From the IMG/VR virus record IMGVR_UViG_3300034013_000395, positions 1 through 22,996 of that record: a stretch of DNA of 22,996 bases; one strand, written 5' to 3'. This stretch comes from a virus. This document shows positions 6,097 to 10,948 of this stretch, piece after piece. A model generated the notes under the pieces. That model saw nothing but the letters and a program-made list of their open reading frames with translations. It was not told the origin of the DNA and did no database searches. Within the stretch, counting starts at the first letter, position 1. Each line of letters opens with the position of its first letter. A program made the position numbers and the translations under genes.

Positions 6097-6972
6097 GAAG
6101 TACGGTCTATTAACGTGGTTTCTCTTTTCAATGGAATGGGAACTTTAAGACAAGCATTTCACAATTTAGGAATAAAAGTAAATAACTACTATTCAAGTGA
6201 AATTAAAACCTATGCTATTAAATTACAACAGCATCATTTTCCTGATGTGATACAAGTTGGAGATATTAGAAATTGGAGAGAATGGGATATTGATTGGAGT
6301 AGTATTGATTTTATTGGAAGTGGAAGCCCTTGCCAAGATTTAAGTTCATCTGGTAAACGAGGTGGAATAAATGCTGATAATAGTGGGTTGTTTTGGATAT
6401 TTATTGAAATATTAGAACATTGTAAAAAGCTAAACCCAAATGTTAAATTTTTACAAGAAAACGTAGGAAGTGCAAGAAAAAAAGACATTGGGATAATGAG
6501 TAGGGCATTAGGTTTATATCCGTCAAGAATTGATAGTAGTTTAATAACTGCTCAATTACGAGATAGATATTACTGGACAAATATTAGAACAAAGAAAGGT
6601 ATGTTTGATGTTGTTTCGGATATTCCACAACCTAAAGATAAAGGAATAAAACTACAAGACATATTAACTGATGGATTTACAACAAGAGAAAAAAGCAAAA
6701 CTTTATTAGAACGTAGAAGTTTTTGTTATATTGATGAATTTTCAGACAATGCTCAAAGGTTTCTAAAAACAAGAGAAAAGTTTGGAGTTATTGTAATTCA
6801 TTTAGACAATGGATTGATGAGAACAGTAAACAAAATAGAAATGTGCAGGTTACAGGGATTTCCTGATGATTATTGTGATATTTTGAATGAAGATAAAGCA
6901 CAGTCATTATTAGGAGATGGATGGACACTACCAATGATAGAACACATATTGTCGTTTTATGCAGTTCCGTAG
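6040..6972 (+). CDS. C5-cytosine DNA methyltransferase
   Basis: 310 residues. C5-methyltransferase motifs appear in order: motif I VVSLFNGMG (26-34), motif IV GSPCQDLS with catalytic Cys98, motif VI QENVGSA (Glu140), motif VIII AQLRDRYYW (171-179), a short target region (about 190-255), motif IX RLQGFPDD (270-277) and motif X LGDGW (291-295). It transfers methyl from SAM to carbon 5 of cytosine. No restriction partner is adjacent, so it is an orphan enzyme for protection or as the first step of base hypermodification. The ATG at 6040 lies inside the upstream attC-like site; homologues usually begin right at the NVVSLF strand, so the first roughly 24 residues may be a junction-derived extension. 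Confidence 0.93.
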   Translation: MQKVENIEKTPAFAKHVLQEVRSINVVSLFNGMGTLRQAFHNLGIKVNNYYSSEIKTYAIKLQQHHFPDVIQVGDIRNWREWDIDWSSIDFIGSGSPCQDLSSSGKRGGINADNSGLFWIFIEILEHCKKLNPNVKFLQENVGSARKKDIGIMSRALGLYPSRIDSSLITAQLRDRYYWTNIRTKKGMFDVVSDIPQPKDKGIKLQDILTDGFTTREKSKTLLERRSFCYIDEFSDNAQRFLKTREKFGVIVIHLDNGLMRTVNKIEMCRLQGFPDDYCDILNEDKAQSLLGDGWTLPMIEHILSFYAVP

Positions 6973-6988
6973 TATTTCCTGTAACTCG
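6091..6988 (+). mobile_element. Integron-like gene cassette 2 carrying a cytosine methyltransferase
   Basis: It begins at TTACAG (core GTTACAG, 6090-6096) and ends near CTGTAAC (6979-6985). GTTACAGGAAGTAC (6090-6103) is complementary at 13 of 14 positions to GTATTTCCTGTAAC (6972-6985). After the right core only a short stretch (TCGTTTATACACGTAAC) remains instead of a full stem, so the 3' attC appears truncated; the right boundary is therefore approximate. Confidence 0.58.
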
Positions 6989-7019
6989 TTTATACACGTA
7001 ACAATCAGTATAACTAAAT

Positions 7020-7238
7020 ATGATAGTATCAGTTAATTATGTAGTTGTTTGGGAGATACCAAACACACCTTATAAATTTACAAAAGAGGGTATTTGTATC
7101 AATACCCAACGATGCAAAATCTTAAAAAAAGTAAGCAAAAACGGAACTATTGGTTATAATTTTAACTCTAAATTTTATCCACTTAAAAAAGTTAGATTAA
7201 TGCTTAAAAAAATAAAAACAGAAAAATTACCATTCTAA
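7020..7238 (+). CDS. Small basic protein, unknown
   Basis: 72 residues, MIVSVNYVVVWEIPNTPYKF, then TKEGICINTQRCKILKKVSK with NGTIGYNFNSKFYPLKKVR. The pattern of IPNTPY, a central NG-IGY turn and a basic LKKVR end resembles small phage proteins distantly like NUMOD-type DNA-binding modules; this is only a weak impression. It is the first gene after the cassette island. Confidence 0.62.
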   Translation: MIVSVNYVVVWEIPNTPYKFTKEGICINTQRCKILKKVSKNGTIGYNFNSKFYPLKKVRLMLKKIKTEKLPF

Positions 7239-7241
7239 AAT

Positions 7242-7481
7242 ATGCAGATAAAAACAATAATTACACTTACGTACAATATACGTAAGTGTATTGAACAAAT
7301 TACTAGCTTAAATGAGGATATAGCCACTTTAAACCACCACATAACCATCAATAATAGCCTATGGTTTGTAGATTATAACAACGATAATTTAAACGCTAAA
7401 ATCAATCAAAAAGAAAACCAAATTCAACTCCAAAAAGAGCAAATTAAACAACTAATTAGACAACTAAATGAGCAAATATAG
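7242..7481 (+). CDS. Small coiled-coil protein
   Basis: 79 residues with heptad-like helices at about 17-35 (IEQITSLNEDIATLNHHI) and 50-79 (LNAKINQKENQIQLQKEQIK...). The codons for residues 8-17 lie in a perfect 12-bp inverted repeat (7262-7290). It overlaps the next gene by 14 bases. Function unknown; coiled-coil oligomerisation is inferred. Confidence 0.66.
   Translation: MQIKTIITLTYNIRKCIEQITSLNEDIATLNHHITINNSLWFVDYNNDNLNAKINQKENQIQLQKEQIKQLIRQLNEQI
7262..7290 (+). repeat. Perfect 12-bp inverted repeat inside a coding region
   Basis: TACACTTACGTA (7262-7273) and TACGTAAGTGTA (7279-7290) are exact reverse complements around CAATA. It could be a protein-binding palindrome or an mRNA hairpin near the start of the 7242 gene. 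Confidence 0.8.
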
Positions 7482-7695
7482 ACCAACATTAGAAGAGATA
7501 AGCGCAACGAGGTTACAACGTGAAACCTTAGCTGCAAAAGTAGCTAGTAAAAGAGAAATTTACGACAATTTAAAACAGATTTGTAATCTTAAAGATAGTA
7601 CCGAAGATGACTTTGCAGCATTAGGAATTGCACGTATAGAATGGCATGATGCAGGCATAGAAAAAGAGCAATTTATAGCTAATTTATACAAATAA
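7468..7695 (+). CDS. Small helical protein, unknown
   Basis: 75 residues, helical and charged (LEEISATRLQRETLAAKVAS, then STEDDFAALGIARIEWHDAG). It overlaps the previous gene and ends the P1 run of genes; P2 follows. No domain is recognised. Confidence 0.66.
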   Translation: MSKYRPTLEEISATRLQRETLAAKVASKREIYDNLKQICNLKDSTEDDFAALGIARIEWHDAGIEKEQFIANLYK

Positions 7696-7709
7696 ATAAT
7701 TTTAATTGG

Positions 7710-7720
7710 TTGATTTTCAG
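7710..7720 (+). promoter_or_regulatory. Shared upstream element TTGATTTTCAG (P2 copy)
   Basis: Identical to the 11 bases at 3896-3906 and located 17 bases before the P2 -33 box. Confidence 0.35.
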
Positions 7721-7737
7721 TATTGTTAAAAATAATG

Positions 7738-7768
7738 TTTGGTATTACTAAAAGTAATACTATCTTTG
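7738..7768 (+). promoter_or_regulatory. Promoter P2 with a perfect palindromic operator in the spacer
   Basis: -33 TTTG (7738-7741), 19-base spacer, -7 TATCTTTG (7761-7768), matching TAnnTTTG. The spacer is exactly GTATTACT-AAA-AGTAATAC (7742-7760), a perfect 8-bp palindrome with a 3-base centre, suited to a dimeric repressor. It drives the recombination/replication genes from 7792. Confidence 0.78.
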
Positions 7769-7791
7769 TATCACAATAAACGAAAAACATT

Positions 7792-8061
7792 ATGACAACT
7801 CAAGACTTAAAAAACAGAAAATCTTACATTATTGCAAAAGTAAAAAGTTTAGGCTGCGAAGAAAATCTTAAATCATTTATGGATATTATGTTAATGGAAG
7901 CTCCTTTTTTCAAAGGAACAGTTTATGAATTAGTAATGGATGTTTACAATAATCATTATAGAGCAAGAGCAAAAAGAAGCGGTCATAAATTAGCTGAATT
8001 TGCAGGTAATAACGAAAACAGAACTTTTAATCAATTAACTAAAGAATACCAATATAACTAA
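7792..8061 (+). CDS. Small early protein, unknown
   Basis: 89 residues, mostly helical (MTTQDLKNRKSYIIAKVKSL, then NLKSFMDIMLMEAPFFKGTV) with a basic segment (NHYRARAKRSGHKLAEF). First gene after P2, with the ATG about 18 bases beyond the predicted transcription start. No known family is recognised. Confidence 0.7.
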   Translation: MTTQDLKNRKSYIIAKVKSLGCEENLKSFMDIMLMEAPFFKGTVYELVMDVYNNHYRARAKRSGHKLAEFAGNNENRTFNQLTKEYQYN

Positions 8062-8062
8062 T

Positions 8063-8266
8063 ATGAAAACATACATAGTAACAATCACAAAAGCATTAGG
8101 CAAACAAACAAAAGTTCAAATTAGTGCAAGTTCAAAAAAGCAAGTAATAGAAAAATTAAGTTCAGATTTTGGCTTAGGAATTGCACCAATAGGAGCAAAA
8201 CAAATTCAATTAAAAACTGATTTGCCTATTAACCAACAATTATTTTATTACCCAAATTATAATTAA
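8063..8266 (+). CDS. Small protein, unknown
   Basis: 67 residues with alternating strands and one helix (MKTYIVTITKALGKQTKVQI, SSKKQVIEKLSSDF), followed by a Pro/Tyr-rich end. The ATG lies one base after the previous stop. No function assigned. Confidence 0.68.
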   Translation: MKTYIVTITKALGKQTKVQISASSKKQVIEKLSSDFGLGIAPIGAKQIQLKTDLPINQQLFYYPNYN

Positions 8267-8270
8267 AAAT

Positions 8271-8897
8271 ATGGAAAACATCGCAAAGGCTATAATAGCC
8301 GTAATGAAAGAGGTAAAAGGAATGGAGAAAAACTCCAAAGTAGGTGAAGGTAAAATGCAATACAACGGCACAAAAGACCAAGACGTTAAAGAGGTTTTTA
8401 ACGATGCAATGGCTAAAAATGGGTTATGTATTTTACCTATTTCAATTGAGCCAAAAATTCAGATTGATAGATGGACTGAAGAAACTCAATACGGATTGAA
8501 ACCAAAACAAAGCATAACAACCGAAGTAAACACTAAATATTTATTACTACATGAAAGTGGCGAAAGCGTACAATTGGCAGGTTATGGTCAAGGAATAGAT
8601 AGTCAAGATAAGGGAGCAGGCAAAGCGACAACATACGCCCTTAAAAACTGTTTACTTTATACTTTTTTAACTCCAGTAGGTAAAATTGATGACACCGATA
8701 CAACTCATAGTGAGCAAATACAAACGCCACCAATTAAAAAAGAATATCCTTCAAATGACTTACCTTGGATAACCGATAAACAAGTGGAAACAATGGTCGA
8801 AAGAATTAAATTAGGCGAACAAGGTATAATTGAAAAAGCAAAGGCAGCCTTTAAAATTTCAAAAGTAAATATGGAAAAATTAATAAACGCTAAATAA
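8271..8897 (+). CDS. erf: ERF-family single-strand annealing recombinase
   Basis: 208 residues. The core of the ERF superfamily is visible: AGYGQGIDSQDKGAGKATTY at 103-122, then ALKNCLLYTFLTP and an acidic DDTDTT. ERF proteins bind single-stranded DNA and anneal complementary strands, helping circularise phage genomes and recombine. The C-terminal part (about 165-208) is helical and basic. It is followed by recombination/replication companions (DnaA-IV-like and NinG-like), a standard arrangement in phages of this group. Confidence 0.88.
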   Translation: MENIAKAIIAVMKEVKGMEKNSKVGEGKMQYNGTKDQDVKEVFNDAMAKNGLCILPISIEPKIQIDRWTEETQYGLKPKQSITTEVNTKYLLLHESGESVQLAGYGQGIDSQDKGAGKATTYALKNCLLYTFLTPVGKIDDTDTTHSEQIQTPPIKKEYPSNDLPWITDKQVETMVERIKLGEQGIIEKAKAAFKISKVNMEKLINAK

Positions 8898-8898
8898 T

Positions 8899-9366
8899 AT
8901 GGAAACAGCAATATCAACACTAAGTCAACTGCCTGAAACAAAGCAGCAAATAGAAACTTTCGCTTACTCACTTGAGCAAGGTTTAAACAATGGTCAAATA
9001 ATAGCAAGTGACTTGCTTCGATTTCAAAAAGCAATGGAAAAGGTTTTTGAGAAGATCAAACCGACATTAATTGAAAATGCTTTAAACGAAATTTCAAAGT
9101 TTGAAAAAAATGCAGTTATTAAAGGGTCCGAGTTCTCAATAGTTGAAGCAGGAGTTAAATACGATTACAGCGAATGCAACGATGTAGAATATAATTCGCT
9201 TACTATTCAAATTGAAGCCCTTAAAAGCACTTTAAAAGATAGAGAAACCTTTTTAAAAGCAATTAAAGCACCAATGCAAATGATTGATGAGAATAGTGGC
9301 GAGGTTTACACTATTTGCCCACCTAAAAAAACAAGTTCCACAACTTTAAAAGTTACCTTTAAGTAA
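8899..9366 (+). CDS. Recombination-block protein of unknown function
   Basis: 155 residues. A helical N-terminal half (ETKQQIETFAYSLEQGLNNG...) is followed by a segment FSIVEAGVKYDYSECND, a coiled helix and PPKKTSSTTLKVTFK at the end. Proteins of this look often follow ERF/RecT in Bacteroidota phages (recalled), possibly as accessory factors. It starts one base after the ERF gene ends and overlaps the next ATG. Confidence 0.75.
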   Translation: METAISTLSQLPETKQQIETFAYSLEQGLNNGQIIASDLLRFQKAMEKVFEKIKPTLIENALNEISKFEKNAVIKGSEFSIVEAGVKYDYSECNDVEYNSLTIQIEALKSTLKDRETFLKAIKAPMQMIDENSGEVYTICPPKKTSSTTLKVTFK

Positions 9367-9749
9367 TGGAAGCTACATTTAACATTTATAAGGCTGCTGT
9401 GCAATATCAGCAGCCTAAAGTAACCAACGATAATTTAATTATTATCAAAATAAAAGAGGTTATAAAAGAGGTTACTGGCGTTAATTGGGAGAGAATAAAC
9501 CAACCAACAAGACAACGTGAAATAATGTTATCTAGGCAAATATTCCATTTTCTTTGTCGTAAGTTTACAAGTCAATCACTAAAATTTATTGGTGCTTTAA
9601 CAACTCGTAATTATGACCATAGCAGCGTTATAAATTCAATTGAGCAAATTACTTATATTGTGGATCTAAAACATCGTTCGGATAATTGGACTAAAGTTGA
9701 AAGTGCTATATTGCGAATGACTGCTTATACAGGTAAGGTTATTTTATGA
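9366..9749 (+). CDS. Stand-alone DnaA domain IV-like DNA-binding protein
   Basis: 127 residues. Residues about 47-98 match the pattern of DnaA domain IV, which binds DnaA boxes: TRQREIMLSRQIFHFLCRKF then LKFIGALTTRNYDHSSVINS, corresponding to the basic loop and the DHS/T signature helix. The ATPase domain is missing. It may direct replication proteins to the phage origin or compete with host DnaA; that role is inference. It overlaps both neighbours. Confidence 0.78.
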   Translation: MEATFNIYKAAVQYQQPKVTNDNLIIIKIKEVIKEVTGVNWERINQPTRQREIMLSRQIFHFLCRKFTSQSLKFIGALTTRNYDHSSVINSIEQITYIVDLKHRSDNWTKVESAILRMTAYTGKVIL

Positions 9750-10366
9750 AAGTAAAACCTAAAAAATGCAAGCATTGCGCTAAGTTATTTACACCTCAAA
9801 GAAGTAGTTTAGAAGTGGCTTGTTCAAGTAGTTGCGCTATTGAGTTAGGTAAATTGAAACCTACTAAAATAAGTAAGCAATCGCAATTAGAACCATTAAA
9901 AACCATTTCAGATTATCGAAAAGAATTGCAAACTAAAATAAATTTGATTGTTAGATTAATTGATTTAAACCACGTTTGTATTAGTTGTGGCCAAAATCCA
10001 AATAAACCATTTGCAGGCCACTATCATGCAGTAGGTAGTAATGAAAGTTTAAGATATAATCTATTTAATATTTTTATTCAATGTATGCGATGTAATGGAT
10101 TTAATGGCGGTATGCTGTTAAATTATGGAAAAGGATTAAAACAAACATTTGGAGAAGATTTAAAAGAATATTGCGAAAGTACTATTGTAAGTAATTTTAA
10201 GTCTATTAAACTTAACCAAAACGACTTAATTGAAGCAAGTAAAAAAGCAAATCAAATAATAAAATTTTTAAAGCTAGAAAATAAAGAATACAATAGAGTT
10301 GAACGAATTGATTTAAGAAAAAAATTTAACAAAATGATAGGAATTTATGATAACAATAACAAATAA
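9746..10366 (+). CDS. ninG: NinG/Rap-like recombination protein
   Basis: 206 residues. An N-terminal zinc knuckle (Cys8, Cys11, Cys26, Cys30) precedes the NinG core: CISCGQ (Cys78, Cys81), FAGHYHAVGS (His92, His94), RYNLFNIFIQCMRCN (Cys113, Cys116) and LNYGKGL. Lambda NinG/Rap is a structure-specific nuclease acting on branched recombination intermediates. The start overlaps the preceding stop by ATGA. The role agrees with the ERF gene upstream. Confidence 0.88.
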   Translation: MKVKPKKCKHCAKLFTPQRSSLEVACSSSCAIELGKLKPTKISKQSQLEPLKTISDYRKELQTKINLIVRLIDLNHVCISCGQNPNKPFAGHYHAVGSNESLRYNLFNIFIQCMRCNGFNGGMLLNYGKGLKQTFGEDLKEYCESTIVSNFKSIKLNQNDLIEASKKANQIIKFLKLENKEYNRVERIDLRKKFNKMIGIYDNNNK

Positions 10367-10547
10367 TAAACGTTGTGATTGTTTTGAAAAACATATTGCA
10401 AATGATTGTGTGTGGATGGGTTTTAATGATAATGGTCAGACAACTTTAGTTATGCCTCACTATTTAAATTGTAATGATGAAAAAATTAGATATAATTTTT
10501 GCCCTATTTGCGGTGAAAATGTAAGAGATGTTGAAGCTAAACAATAA
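10347..10547 (+). CDS. Small zinc-ribbon protein
   Basis: 66 residues with CDCFEKH near the start and FCPICGENV near the end, two Cys pairs likely to bind one zinc ion, and a conserved-looking VMPHYLNCNDEKIRYN between them. Overlaps the NinG-like gene by 20 bases. Function unknown; such ribbons are common in phage replication blocks. Confidence 0.72.
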   Translation: MITITNNKRCDCFEKHIANDCVWMGFNDNGQTTLVMPHYLNCNDEKIRYNFCPICGENVRDVEAKQ

Positions 10548-10552
10548 TAAAA

Positions 10553-10801
10553 ATGAAATTTAAAAATCAATCAGCAGTAATTTTAGATAGCTTAATAAGT
10601 CAAAAGCACATCAGCGAAAGAGACTTTAACTATAATGGTTTTCGTGCAAGATTAAGCGAATTAAGGCAGCTAATAGACATCAAAGGTGAACAAGTTAATT
10701 ACGTTAATGAGTTCGGACATCCAAGCTATTATAAGCAGTATTCAATCAGTAAAGAAAACAAACCATTAGCAAAAAAATTATTCAAACAAATAAATAAATA
10801 G
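10553..10801 (+). CDS. Winged-helix/HTH DNA-binding protein
   Basis: 82 residues. QSAVILDSLISQKHISERDF, then FRARLSELRQLIDI and a wing-like segment ending YKQYSISKENKPLA, match a helix-turn-helix type (HTH_39-like) frequent in phages. It is the last gene of the P2 run and could regulate P1-P3; this is inference. Confidence 0.74.
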   Translation: MKFKNQSAVILDSLISQKHISERDFNYNGFRARLSELRQLIDIKGEQVNYVNEFGHPSYYKQYSISKENKPLAKKLFKQINK

Positions 10802-10832
10802 TTTGCTTTTATAAAAAAAAGTATTACTATTG
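10802..10832 (+). promoter_or_regulatory. Promoter P3
   Basis: -33 TTTG (10802-10805), 19-base spacer, -7 TACTATTG (10825-10832; one mismatch to TAnnTTTG). It overlaps AAAAGTATTACTA (10817-10829), the half-site also present at P1. Predicted transcription start is near 10838, at the base of hairpin H1 of RNA A. Confidence 0.65.
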
Positions 10833-10836
10833 CACA

Positions 10837-10940
10837 TAATAATTGAGGTAGTAGCCAATTATTAACAAATCGAATTTTCACACAACGAAAATATATTGAT
10901 TAGCCCCACTAGACTACTACTCTTTTGGGGCTTTTCTTTT
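10837..10940 (+). ncRNA. Structured leader / small RNA A with kissing loops
   Basis: About 100 bases, no ATG. H1: TAATAATTG/CAATTATTA (10837-10845 with 10856-10864, 9 bp), loop AGGTAGTAGC. H2: ATTTTC/GAAAAT (10874-10879 with 10887-10892). H3: terminator. GTAGTAG in the H1 loop (10848-10854) is complementary to CTACTAC in the terminator loop (10914-10920), allowing a 7-bp kissing contact. It lies directly after P3 and before the helicase-methyltransferase gene, so it is either a small RNA or an attenuating leader. The same architecture recurs in RNA B. Confidence 0.66.
10902..10940 (+). terminator. Terminator of RNA A
   Basis: AGCCCCA (10902-10908) pairs with TGGGGCT (10926-10932), 17-base loop, then TTTCTTTTT. 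The start codon of the next gene is 17 bases further on, so read-through or conditional termination would control that gene. Confidence 0.75.
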
Positions 10941-10948
10941 TAAAAATT

